Source of the DNA: Alitta virens | Taxonomy: Eukaryota > Annelida > Polychaeta > Phyllodocida > Nereididae | NCBI GenBank assembly: GCA_932294295.1 | Contig: OW028583.1 | Coordinates: 2,011,501 to 2,075,500 of the forward strand | Direction: 5' to 3' | Length of the DNA stretch: 64,000 nucleotides | Shown here: piece after piece, positions 24,053 to 35,244 of the stretch | How positions within the stretch are numbered: position 1 is the stretch's first letter | How the letters are laid out: each line of letters starts with the position of its first letter | Position numbers and translations under genes: made by a program | Notes under the pieces: generated by a model | Seen by the model: only the letters and a program-made list of their open reading frames with translations | Database searches by the model: none | Told to the model about the DNA's origin: nothing

Positions 24053-24742
24053 AGGGGAGTTCAAACTGTCATGTATATTTCAAGGATACTCTTACTAATC
24101 TGTAGTAAGCTCCTTGTAGAACTAAATCATCCGTTACCATACCTGGAGAGGGCAAATATTTTAAACATGTTTAAAACTTTGGCTGACGTTCTATGAGTGA
24201 ATTGTTTACATGTATATTAGTTACAAAACTAGCTCAGGAGTCAGTCGGGAAGCGTTCTACGTGCGTTCTACATATGTTCTATGTAAGTTCCACTTACCTA
24301 GCCATACGTAGCCACTGTCCATTTATATATACACATCATCTCGCGTCCACTCTCATAAAACGCTCGGCGGACTTCCCGGCCACTCTTGTCAACTCGTACT
24401 CTCATAAAACCCTCGGCGGACGTCCGTCGCCCTCCCGTTGTCTTCCTACCCATCCTTGCCCATCCTTGTCCATCCTTGTCCATCCTTGCCAATCCTTGAA
24501 CTGCTCACACGGGCGATCTACGAGTGCCTACGAGGGCCTCAAGTATGCCTCACATATGCTTGGCCATGGATATCCGGCGAGCACTTGACGGACGTCTGCC
24601 CAGCGATCTATGACTGCCCCACGTACGCTCATGAAAAAAAAAGTATACATGAATAACAGAGCCACGAGTGAGCACATATAACCAAATTTTTGACGTACGT
24701 AGTCACTCGTAGGTCTTGCACGTGACAGTATGAACACCCCTT
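24053..24742. mobile_element. Fold-back MITE, AGGGG-TTCA-ACTGTCATG family (copy 1)
   Basis: The left end aggggagttcaaactgtcat is inverted at the right end (atgacagtatgaacaccc, in near form). The interior shares long stretches with 36306-37002: catttcaaggatactctt, tggagagggcaaa, cgttctacg and ctcggcgga words. It also has short tandem catccttgcc/catccttgtc units and cctacgag units. No protein. Confidence 0.8.
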
Positions 24743-25700
24743 TAGGTGAGTTTCCCAACGGCACAAATCATTTTTATACAAATGTTTATGTATATTATTT
24801 TGTAAATTGTGCCGGAATAAATCATCATCATTATGACACATATTATGCAATTTATAATTATAAATTCAATGAAAATCATATTCAATACAAACCGAACAAC
24901 TTTATAATACATATTATGCAATTAATAAATTCCCTTAAATTCATAATACTGAGAAAAAAAGGTCTTTACCGTAGTAATGATGATGCATAAAATGTGCCTC
25001 AAATACCGTGCAACATTTACACAGGTAAGTAGTACAAGAGAGGCTTATGAGTGTCCTTTTCAAAATGCTTATCTTGTGCTGAGAAGTTTGATGTATTTCT
25101 AGGTTATCACATTGCAAGAGGCTGTATCTCCCTGATATCATCTCCTCTGTATCATCCTGAGACCCGTTATATTGAAAGAGTTCCTGCCGAAAATTGCTAA
25201 ATTTTTTTGAAATACTGCATGCTCATCCCTCACTTGAACCAGCAGACAGAGATCATTATTAGTTTAACCAACATTATATCAATATCTGAGAACATATTTT
25301 CACTTGTGAATGTGTGGAGCCCAGAAAAACCTGCAGAAACATTATAAATTATAATACCAATGAAAATAATTTCTCGTCATGTGAATTACCTTATAAAATA
25401 TTGCAGTAACATTCCTGCAATATATTTTGGTGTAATATTTTATAAATATTTCCCAACATGTCATTTGCATGTTGAATATGTATTGTGATTCCAGTGTGTC
25501 ACCTGTCATTGCTGCAATATGAGAGTTATTGGCGAATTTAGGCATTATGTAGCAATATATATGTAACATGAATGTGAATAATGGCTTTGAATTGGATAAC
25601 CTTTTAACATCAGGTAGAAATAAGCCGCAACTAGCTCCAAGAATACAGTCGCTACCACTTTGAATGTGACATGGTTCGCTAAGAAATTCACCAATATGAA
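24743..25700. other. Intergenic, no gene recognised
   Basis: AT-rich; short open frames on both strands show no domain signature. Confidence 0.4.
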
Positions 25701-25718
25701 ACCAGAAATGCAAATAAT

Positions 25719-26225
25719 TTGGTCACCCCACAGAGTAAGCATTATTTCACAAACAAAAGTATAAGATTTCGTTTGCCCAATATATATAATAATTGTCCAG
25801 CTAATATAAAGAATAAAATTACCACACATAGTTTCCATAGTTTTGTAAATTACATCAAAACTCAATTAGTAAGTATGTATCAAACACTTTGCTCTGTAAG
25901 AAACTGTTATATATGCCATTCCTCTTAATCAACTGTGACATACACCTATATATATATATACTTAAGTGTAATCTTCAAAGAGGCGTCTCATCATGATATA
26001 CAGTGTCTCTCATTGCCTTCTCCAATCTAGATATTTAATCTTATCATAAATAAATTTATTTAAAATGCTAAAATCTGTCTGGTAGGGTCTGCTGGGATCG
26101 GGATGAAGAATATTCTGGTGGCACCCCGGTAGCGATAAGAAATTATCTTAGGGGTGTCTCCACCTGTATATACCGTTTGTATATGTATAGGAAATAAAAT
26201 GAGTCTGAGTTTGAGTCTGAGTAAG
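25719..26225 (+). mobile_element. LINE 3'-end fragment with TCTGAG tail
   Basis: The open piece 25719-25928 reads KSIRFRLPNIYNNCPANIK and then THSFHSFVNYIK, the typical C-terminal end of CR1-like LINE ORF2 proteins. It is followed by a 3' UTR that ends in gaaataaaatgagtctgag and further tctgag units at about 26200-26222, a characteristic short-repeat LINE tail. Confidence 0.65.
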
Positions 26226-26970
26226 ACGTTATTAACTGTTCTCTTTAAAATATCTCCATTTTTCATGTACTTTATTTAGGTAGATGTTTCTAGTTGTTTC
26301 ATTTCTGTAATGACACGTGTGTCTGCTTTTTGATGCTCTGTTGTCAATAGAAACATAAATATATTTATGAGGTTATTGATAGCAAAGTAAGATACAGAGT
26401 GTCCAAAAAGCAAATAATAAAGTTGAAACGATACTTACTTTATATATTTTTAAGGAGAAGAAAGGACAAGAATTCATATACTAATTCATCGATTGCTCGA
26501 TTTATCATTAGAGAGAACAAAGAATAATTTATTATTAGTTACAACATACAATTTATTTATCCATCATTTTGTAGAAGCTTGCTGTGCTGCTGGTACATTT
26601 TTTCGAGAAGCACTAGCTTTTTTCTGAACTGATTTGCTGCTACCCTGAAATCAGAGAGGGAAATGCTTCTGGGCTTTGTCTGCAAACACAGTAGTTAGTG
26701 CAATTACTATGCACAGTTGTTCTATTCACGAAGCTACTCACTGTAAAACTGTTGCTTTATTTTGCCCAAAACTAGTGTGGCAACGACACTGCAACAGTCT
26801 TCCAACGAGCTTTTACCACAGTCATCCTCAATGCCTTGCGTGAGCTCAAGTGCCCTCTTTCAGTTAGAAATTGGCTCGCTCATTTAAAGTCACAATGGAT
26901 GGCCCTAACGATCAACTTGTAGACAGAGGCCCTGGTTATAAACTCCTGAGATCAATGTATGACCATTATT
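26226..26970. other. Intergenic, nothing recognised
   Basis: No gene, RNA or repeat family is recognised here. Confidence 0.4.
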
Positions 26971-26971
26971 T

Positions 26972-27130
26972 GGCTGGCCCATTCTCATGTGACCTTGTAC
27001 CCGAAAGCAATATACTTTACATGACATCACCACAGCCCAATTATAGATGATGTCATCTAGTATTGTGCATTGGTGACCTCATGTCTTGTATTAGTATTTC
27101 TGGGAACAAGGTCACACGAGAACTGGCCAT
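26972..27130. mobile_element. Palindromic MITE, tcacatgaga/gtaccc family (copy 1)
   Basis: The arms are inverse copies: cattctcatgtgaccttgta at the left against acaaggtcacacgagaac at the right, with catgacatcacc and ggtgacctcatg further in. The related copy at 39608-39759 has the same architecture. Confidence 0.75.
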
Positions 27131-28550
27131 CCCTATAGTTGACTGACTGGATTTGAGCCTAATAACTTAATACGCAATGAAAGCAAAAAGCCTACCGTAC
27201 ACCCAAATTTGGAATGACACACTCATAGTTTTTCACTGTAGAACTTCAACTAGAAATATTTCACCTCTTTTCTCATTGAGCAAAATTATTATTCAATAAT
27301 CACTCAAAATGTAGACTATTACATCACTGCATGACACATTTACTGTACTGCACCTGCCAATATTATCAGGATCTTGAAGGAAGGGGTCAATATCATAGTG
27401 AATCACTGTAACATATGGTAATTAGTAATTCACCATTTCTAAAGTCTTCTTCTTTCTTCTGTGGAAAGCCCGATGCATAAGATGGTTTTATATTTGGCAG
27501 TCACATTTAACGTGGACAGCAATACTAGAAAGAAGGCTCATGAAAGCCAAAGCAACCATGATGATATCCTGGCCAGCATATCTTTGAACTAGTGCATCAC
27601 TTGTCTGTCCACTGTTTGACTTAGTTGTAAACTATGTAAATCATTCTAGCTTGGTTGTGGCATCTGATAATAGGTGTACAGAACAGTAAGCCAAAGCTCT
27701 TGAACATAGTAATGACAATTTCTAAAACTGCCAAGATCATTTGAAAGCATAATTTGAAAACTCAAAGGCTTGGAGTCTTGAATTGCTGCCATGTATTCTC
27801 ACTGGAACATATAAATTGTATGCTCAATGTAAAGTGTTTCACATTAACATATATTTTTCCTGCCCAGATTGCTTGATACTTAGAATTGTTAGAAAATAAA
27901 TGAACAAACTTTTTTATAAAATTTAACTTGGTGAGATAAACTCCACCCCCTCGATTTTTGTTGAGCGAGTTTCCTCATCTACTTCTTAAAATTGCCATGT
28001 GAAAATATAATATATCGCTAAGCTCATAAACAATCACCCATTGATAAAATGTCCCAGTATCTTTAAATGTTTCTCTGAAAGATACTTCACTGTGCCTAGT
28101 TTGATGCATTGATTCATATTACTACTTTAACTCGTGTGCAAGTAATTGGGTGTTAAAATAGTCAAAGGGATTTTAAGTGAAAGTGGCTATCTGTTATCAG
28201 CTATATGAGATATGAAGTGCTGCAATGCACTAAAATTGTGCTCTTCCCCAATGCTATCATTACATGTAAGATGCATGTCTGTTTCAATATGTGATTTCAC
28301 AAGTTCGTAATCTTCAAATAGCACCAATCACCACCAGATGAAGATATGAAATGCCCCAATGTCTCAATTTTTGTTTGTTTGTCCAGGTCTATCAATAGCC
28401 AATTAGGTTTCATGCTGTCTTCCAAAACTGCACAATTCTTATAATCAAAGCCATATCATAAAGTGAGAAAGACATTTGGAACAAATGTATCTCTGCACCT
28501 TAATGTAACTGTTATCTTTCTTCTTGTTGTAAGCTCCTTTTTACAGATGG
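27131..28550. other. Intergenic, no gene recognised
   Basis: I see only unique-looking AT-rich sequence with short non-descript open frames. Confidence 0.4.
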
Positions 28551-28554
28551 ACAA

Positions 28555-29260
28555 GTCCCGAAGAGGACATGCCAGGAAAAAACTTTTATAATCGTTTTTC
28601 CTCACGATCATCGCATTCAATCTTTATGTTTCAACCTTCCCTCACAATGTTTTTGTATTTCCTCATGTGTTCTATTGCGATCATCGTATTCCCTCATGGA
28701 AAATCCATTCCCTCATGATCTTCACATTCTATGGTGAAATTAACTTGAGGTAATGCATAGTTAAAACGAGGGAATGTGAAAAGGGAATACAATGATCCCA
28801 ACAAAGGGAACCCCTTTTTTTCGTGTGGGAACATCTAATAGCAAGGGAATGCATTCTTTCCATGGGAGCGAGTTCTTTCCCAAGGGAATGCAAATTCTTT
28901 TGAACAAAATGTTTTGTGAAGGATCGTAAAGATCTGTCATTTTCATGTTGTTAAGAGGTTCCATAGGCATGTCAGTAAAAATAACTTTTGCATTCCTTCT
29001 TGATGTGTTCGTGTTCGCTAGTGATCTTGTCACATTCCCTTGCTATCGTATCATGTTCCCTCATGATCATATGAAGTTATCAAGAAGAAGCACAAAAAAT
29101 TGCGAGGACTGTAAAATATCGAGAGGGAACGGGATCATCATGACAGAATGCGGTCATCATGAGGGAATGTGATCATGGTAAGAGAACGCATTCTTTTCGC
29201 GAGAGACACAAATTTCTGTGAGAGAATGCAATTTTTTTTTCTCGCAAGGGTAAAGAAAAA
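28555..29260. repeat. Cluster of CATTCCCT / AGGGAATG and GATCAT words
   Basis: Over about 700 bp the words cattccct, its inverse agggaatg, and gatcat/atgatc recur many times in both orientations, mostly forward in 28590-28730 and inverse in 28760-28900, then mixed again from 29030. Similar words gaaaaaacttttataa and gaaaaacttttttttata border it. It looks like a nested, internally amplified non-coding element. Confidence 0.55.
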
Positions 29261-30189
29261 CTTTTTTTTATAAATTTATTTCTAATGTCCGCTTAGGAGC
29301 TGCATACCTTTCCACACTGATATTTTATTCTAAAGGTGGATTTATCTATGTCAAGAAGTTGTAATGATTTTGTCACTATTTTTTTTAAAGTACAATTAAA
29401 TACTTCCAGCCTACATAGCATGTGCTACAACTTTGGGCACCCCCCCCCCCAAATAAAATCCTGGATCCTCCGATGATAATGTACAGTAAATAGGATGTCA
29501 TGTTAACAGTTTAATATAGCCACATGGCCCATTTTGGAATAATCATGAGGGAAAACTATGTTTTTACCAATGAAGTTCCTGGTCTCCAAATTATGCAAAA
29601 ATAGCTCAGGTAGCATGTCGATGGTCATGTTCAGGCTACTATTTTTGATCACATCCTTATTCTAACATTAGTTTGTGGTTTGCTACTAGGTCTGAAGCTA
29701 AGTCAGCTTATATATGTAATAATGAAATGATAAGGCTTGGAGTCCACACCATGTTACACATTTACCCCATGGGTGGGGTCTTTATCATGCGATCGACATC
29801 AGTTTAGAATAAACTTTGTCAGTGATAAATTTGGTTTCTTGGTGGAGGAAATTTATAAATCTTGCACATGGTTTCACAATTTTGGTTATTTAGGCAATAA
29901 AACATACCTGCAAAATAACATCAGACAGCAGTTTTCCACATTTTTGTTTGTAACATTTCTTTGAAGATCCATATATATGACTGCACAGTTGTAGAGGGTA
30001 TTCTGCTGCAAGTGTTTGATCTGTCTGATTTTTGAATGATTTGGAAAATCTACTTAGAAGACATTTACAATATTTCATGGGGTATAAGTTAGTTATATCA
30101 CTTTGGCATCGGGATTTGGCACCAAGAATGGTAGTTACTCGAACAGTTGCTACACTGTATTACAAAACTCTAAACCTAGCTTAAAAGAT
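29261..30189. other. Intergenic; small dispersed repeat near 29725
   Basis: No gene is recognised. The segment ggagtccacaccatgtt (29730-29785) is repeated in diverged form at 57050-57100. A polyC run is at 29440. Confidence 0.45.
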
Positions 30190-30550
30190 GACAGTGTGTC
30201 GTCACCTATAAGCCCAGCGACCTAATTATGGACATTCTTTGCCAGTTTACCTAGTTAATAAAAATGATTGGTTAAACTGTGTAGCCAATAGGCTGAGTAT
30301 AGACTTAAGATATCTTCTCTTAGTAATACAAAAGAAATGGATTCAGATTTGTTTAGTTTAGACAATTTTTCTGAATTGCCTGCTCAGCACGTGAACATCT
30401 TATTATTCTGTAATTTTATGTTAGACCTTTAATACAATAGCCAGCCTATAGACTATTAGAGAAATTATTAAATTTACTTTAGATGTGTAAACGAGCAAAA
30501 CATATACATAATTAGGTCTCTGGGCTGTGAGATGATGACTACAGTGTTGA
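30190..30550. mobile_element. MITE, TIR CACCTCACAG family (copy 1)
   Basis: The left tip gtcacctataagcccagcga and the right tip (inverse) catctcacagcccagagacc form a TIR running into cctaattatg. The interior shares agccaataggctgagtatag, in inverse order, with the copy at 52092-52480. No protein. Confidence 0.75.
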
Positions 30551-30599
30551 CTCAGCTTTTTCCAAGTGAACTGAAAACTGTGAGAGTTGTTCCCCACAC

Positions 30600-31640
30600 C
30601 ATCAACCACAATATATTGTTAAAGATAATAAACTGAATAAATACGGAGTTAGGGGTATGGCATTAAAATGGATCAGTGACTATCTTCAAAATAGACACCA
30701 ATATGTATTCTTCAAAGATTGTAATTCTTTGCCAGTTAACCTAGTTAATAAAAATGATAGGTTAAACTATGTAGCCAATTCTGATTTCCATCTTTTTTTA
30801 CATGTGGTGTGCTGCAGGGGGCTATATAAGGGCCCTTGCTGTTTCTTTAAAAAATTTAAATGTCATTACAATGGTATCAGACATGACGTATACAATACTT
30901 TAAGCAGAAAAGAGCAATATGTTTGTACAAGGGAAAGATATATAAAATATGTTTAACCACGCAGATGAATATTGAAATTTAAAAGGGTTACTCAGTGAGT
31001 GAATGCCAATAAACTTTCTATAAATCATAACAAAATGTTACAATAAATTATTACATGATTTTTAAAACAAAGAAAATAAATATTTATGTTTTGGATGATA
31101 TTAAGATAATGGTTCACAAAATTTCAATAGTCTTCGATATTAAATTTGAGGGCTTTAATCTTGACTGTCATTTAATTTGGGCCAAACATATATCATACAC
31201 ATACATTAGAAATAAAACAGCGAAAAGTATTGAAATTATGATTAAAGCTACAAAACTTGTGTAACTGAGAATACTCTTTTAACACTTTACTATTCATTTG
31301 TGTATCCATACCTAGTGTATGCCATTAAAATTATGGGGTTATTCTGCACAGCACAATTTAAATGTGCTATTAAAATAACAAAGGAAATTGTAAGAATAAT
31401 TTGCAATAAATCAGTCTGTTGTCATTCTTTACCTCTTTTCACCAATTTTAAATCTTTTAATGTACATAAATTATAAGAGTATCAGTTCAATTTCTTCTTT
31501 TCTGTTCTTTAATTAATTTCAATGTAGAGTCTATATCTGTTTCCTATTGTGATTGGGTCAGGCCAAGTTTGGCAAGACCAATAAGTAATTTGTAATGTTT
31601 TTATTGTAATATGACAATCAATTATATTCCTTGAATAAAG
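30600..31640 (+). mobile_element. Degenerate LINE, reverse transcriptase C-terminal half
   Basis: Plus-strand pieces read YGVRGMALKWISDYLQNRHQ (near 30650), CGVLQGAI-stop-GPLLF (near 30815), a WAKHISYTYIRNKTAKSIEI block (near 31180) and a YYSFVYPYLVYAIK block (near 31290). This is the order of RT motifs and the thumb/C-terminal region. Stops and shifts make it a dead copy. A piece of about 58 bp at 30721-30779 is a copy of MITE sequence 30228-30286 and interrupts the RT frame. Confidence 0.75.
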
Positions 31641-32277
31641 CAATTTACTACTCCTACTACAGCTGAGCTAGTCAGCTGCTAGTAAACCCAAGAGACAATG
31701 ATTGAGCTGAAACCACTTAAGTCTCGTGGGTTCTACCGCCAGCAGCCTACTCATGGGTTTCATTACACTGATGCGGTCCAAAAAAAGGTTGCAACGGGCT
31801 TCACGATGTTCAGCAGGTGCATCTTTTGAATCGTATGTCTGATTGGCTGAACGCTGTGATCATGGTGATATTGATTGTTTTTTGATTCCGTGCTTCGTCC
31901 ACTTTCATACTGCTGTACATATCAATATAAAAAAATATATATATTTGAACATTGCGTTGAAATGGTCAAATCACTGATGCAATATCAGGTAAAGTTTTCT
32001 GAGTCCATTAAGCTGATCCACCACTGAAGTTTGACACCCATGGTTAAAGTCTTCTATATTTGGCCTAGAAAATGTTTTCCTGCTCTTTGGTTTTAATGAC
32101 AGTGCTATATATAACAAAAATCATTTAAACATTTTCAGAACAAGGAAGCTACCTTATTAAAATCTATTTTACTTGATGACACTTTGGATATCCTGTTTCA
32201 TGCATACTCAATTAAAAACGACTAAAATGTATATCATTAATCATGCAAAAAGTTTGACTACATTTCACACATGCATC
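31641..32277 (+). promoter_or_regulatory. TLR upstream region with candidate 5'-UTR splice acceptor
   Basis: No other gene is seen. An acceptor-like cattttcag ends at 32138, about 140 bp before the chosen start codon, which would fit a 5'-UTR intron. I see no certain TATA box. Confidence 0.35.
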
Positions 32278-35244
32278 ATGTCAACGAAGATGTGGACTTA
32301 TATTCTTTGTGTGTTTCTCACTTTCACACAATTCATCCCGGTGGCCAGCATTATCAGAAGTGACTGTCCAGTTGCATGTGATTGTTACAATGACACAAAG
32401 CTGGTTTTATGTGCATACGGATACTGGAACAAACTTCCGAACTTGCCACAATTTACTGGCCATGTGAAAATTGAAGGAGGTAACTTTGGATTACTCACAA
32501 AACCATCAACTTGCTTGGATTATGAAAATGTGACTATTCTCCATCTTGATAATAATGGAATAACATCCATTGCAGTGGACACATTCAAATGTATGCCACA
32601 AATCCAGTCCCTGGCTATCCTGTACAACCGGTTACAAAATGTGCCGTATGGTATTTTCCAGTTCTCGCCTAATCTGCAAGCTGTTAATTTCCAACACAAC
32701 AAATTCACAGCTGATATAATTGCTGAGGTATGCACCTTACAGAAATTGGAAGACCTCACACTGAAGAACAATTCCCTTGTCATATCATCAAATAGTTTGC
32801 AGTGTCTTGGACTATTGCCAAACCTCACAAACGTGGATCTAAGTTTCAATAAGTTCTCTGGAAATATCACCCAAACCCTTCAGCCTCTAAAAAATGTCAC
32901 AAAAAAGGTGTCATTAACAGGCTGTGAAATACCTATCATAGAAAATGATACACTTGATGGATACAAGCTTCAAATTCTTAATCTTCATTTTAATGAAATA
33001 TATCGTATCCCAGATAATACATTCTCTACTCTGACTAATTTAACACGGTTGATTCTAAGTACTAATCGTCTTGGCAAAATATTATATTGGTCCGGACAAC
33101 ATGGACATGCTGAATACAACTATCCACTTGAATATCTTGACCTTTCTTATAACTTTATTTACTTCATTTCACAGCATGCATTCTGTTTCCTGAAAAATCT
33201 TAAAAAGCTAAATGTACGTGGAAATCAAATGTATCAGTTGCCGTATATAGTGCAGGCACTCACATATCTTCATCTTGAGGTAATAGATCTTTCCGAAAAT
33301 GCGCTGGGGGTCATGCCAAAGTTTTCAATTCAAATACAAGTAATATATATGTCAGGTAGTCGGTGCCCCATACTGCGGACCAAGACTTTTTATAAGCTAC
33401 CTTGGCTTAAGGAAATTGATCTGTCCTTCAGTCACATTAGACGCATAGAACGAAATGCATTTAACAATGTACCCCGGTTGGAAACTTTGGACATCAGTGG
33501 CAATGAAATCATGGCAAGCGACTTGCCAGCAATGCTATCAAGTCTTGTTAATTGCTCACTGAGAACATTAGATTTGTCAGTGAATCCTGTCTTTGATCTC
33601 CACCGCGTTACTTTTCAAAGTTTTATTCCAAATACTCTACAAACACTTAAGCTAACACATTGCAGAATCGAAGGAATATGTTGCGCAAGTTTTGAAAATC
33701 TTAAAAGCTTACAGGTATTAGATCTGTCCTTCAACTACATTAAAGAAATTGACAGAGACATCTTTTCTGGCATACATAATTTAAGTACCTTAATTTTGAA
33801 TAACAATCGCCTAACTTTATTGCGTTCAGATTTCCTTAGGGTTAATTCCATTAGAACACTTCATGTACTAAACAACAATCTAGAATTTGTATCTCTTTAC
33901 AATCTTCCCAAACTGAAGGAAATTAATCTGTCAAAAAACTACTTAATTGGAACATGGTCATTCAAATTGGCAAGTTTACCATCGTTGGAGCTTTTAAATC
34001 TTTCCTCCAATTCAATAACTGAATCGTGGAATATGTCTGGCTTGATGAACTCAAGTCTTCTACAAATTGACATATCAAACAATGGTGCTTTTTCTCCCAG
34101 AAGATTTGGCCCTTTCCCTGGATTGAGGTCTTTGAACTTATCTGGAACATCAATTGGATTATTGAACCACACAGAGCAGAAGAACATCTGGCAGTCCTTG
34201 GACAAATTGGCAGACATACATATCAGTAACTGCAGGATCTCAGAATTATTCCCAGAAATGTTCAGTGGCTTGATTCAGCTGAAAAATCTGGATGCATCTT
34301 CTAATCTTATCTCTTTTGTTGAACCATCCACCTTTTGGAATACTTCTAGCCTTACAAAACTCCATTTAAACTCAAATCTGATTGCGTATGTAATATGGGA
34401 TTCATTTGTTTATCTGCCAAATTTGAGGGTTTTATCATTAGCTCACAACCCACTCACTTGCACATGTGATATAACGTGGATTCTGCAAAGACTGACTGGA
34501 CCCCCCTTGATATACATGCACTCCCCAGATGACCTTGTCTGCAAAAGTCCACCCACAGTTCAAAATATCAAATTAAGAGAATTACCTCTAAAGTTATCGG
34601 ACTGTGAATTCAATTGGGTAAATGTACTTAAGCCTGCATCCTATAGTTTAATTGGAATTTTTACCCTCTTGTCCATTCACATTTTGTGGCACTTCCGCTG
34701 GCATATAAGATATATTCTTTTCTTGGCAAAGGCTGGCCTTGGTCGATATATCGAGCAACATGATGACAATGAATATGTTTACGATGCTTTTGTGGCTTAC
34801 AGTAGTGAGGATTTGACTTGGGTGAAACAGCAGTTATTGCCAAACATTGACATTCAATATCATGGCAAAGATGGATTCAAACTCTGTGTGCATGATCGTG
34901 ATTGGCTAGCTGGCATTGACATTGCTGAAAATATTGTCAAAAGTATAGCAGAAAGTCGTCGCACAATTATAGTGTTATCAAAGACTTTTGCTGCCAGCTA
35001 CTGGTGTCGGTTTGAACTGGCCATGGCTCACATGAAACTAGATGCCGAAGGTCCCATGAGAGGTCGTCTGCTGGTGATCCTCCTTGACGACATTTCAAAT
35101 GAATTACTTACCCCTCGTCTGATCCACATCCTGTCGACCAAGACGTATCTGCCTTGGCGGAAAGACCCTGCATTGCAAAAACACTTCTGGAAGACTCTCA
35201 GAAAGTCACTCAAGAAAGAAATGTTCTACAACACAAAGGTGTAA
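32278..35244 (+). CDS. Toll-like receptor (LRR ectodomain, TM, TIR)
   Basis: A transmembrane pattern-recognition receptor of about 988 aa in one exon. I chose the Met at 32278 because it starts a clean signal peptide (MSTKMWTYILCVFLTFTQF); the frame is open 35 codons further upstream. An LRRNT (CPVACDC) comes first, then some twenty leucine-rich repeats with LxxLxLSxN-type cores. A single LRRCT follows (TCTCDITW at about 727 to DC at about 780), then a TM helix at about 785-808 and a TIR domain at about 832-984. TIR box 1 is YDAFVAYS and box 3 contains HFW. Box 2 reads RDWLAG (874-879), so the usual BB-loop proline is alanine. One LRRCT next to the membrane makes it the single-cysteine-cluster type. 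The ligand is unknown. It presumably signals through TIR adaptors. Confidence 0.96.
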   Translation: MSTKMWTYILCVFLTFTQFIPVASIIRSDCPVACDCYNDTKLVLCAYGYWNKLPNLPQFTGHVKIEGGNFGLLTKPSTCLDYENVTILHLDNNGITSIAVDTFKCMPQIQSLAILYNRLQNVPYGIFQFSPNLQAVNFQHNKFTADIIAEVCTLQKLEDLTLKNNSLVISSNSLQCLGLLPNLTNVDLSFNKFSGNITQTLQPLKNVTKKVSLTGCEIPIIENDTLDGYKLQILNLHFNEIYRIPDNTFSTLTNLTRLILSTNRLGKILYWSGQHGHAEYNYPLEYLDLSYNFIYFISQHAFCFLKNLKKLNVRGNQMYQLPYIVQALTYLHLEVIDLSENALGVMPKFSIQIQVIYMSGSRCPILRTKTFYKLPWLKEIDLSFSHIRRIERNAFNNVPRLETLDISGNEIMASDLPAMLSSLVNCSLRTLDLSVNPVFDLHRVTFQSFIPNTLQTLKLTHCRIEGICCASFENLKSLQVLDLSFNYIKEIDRDIFSGIHNLSTLILNNNRLTLLRSDFLRVNSIRTLHVLNNNLEFVSLYNLPKLKEINLSKNYLIGTWSFKLASLPSLELLNLSSNSITESWNMSGLMNSSLLQIDISNNGAFSPRRFGPFPGLRSLNLSGTSIGLLNHTEQKNIWQSLDKLADIHISNCRISELFPEMFSGLIQLKNLDASSNLISFVEPSTFWNTSSLTKLHLNSNLIAYVIWDSFVYLPNLRVLSLAHNPLTCTCDITWILQRLTGPPLIYMHSPDDLVCKSPPTVQNIKLRELPLKLSDCEFNWVNVLKPASYSLIGIFTLLSIHILWHFRWHIRYILFLAKAGLGRYIEQHDDNEYVYDAFVAYSSEDLTWVKQQLLPNIDIQYHGKDGFKLCVHDRDWLAGIDIAENIVKSIAESRRTIIVLSKTFAASYWCRFELAMAHMKLDAEGPMRGRLLVILLDDISNELLTPRLIHILSTKTYLPWRKDPALQKHFWKTLRKSLKKEMFYNTKV

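Noticed and set aside
32173..32277. TLR start at the first Met of the open frame
   Set aside because: The 35 extra residues are not signal-like, and a proper signal peptide begins at 32278; the acceptor-like site at 32138 does not decide the matter.
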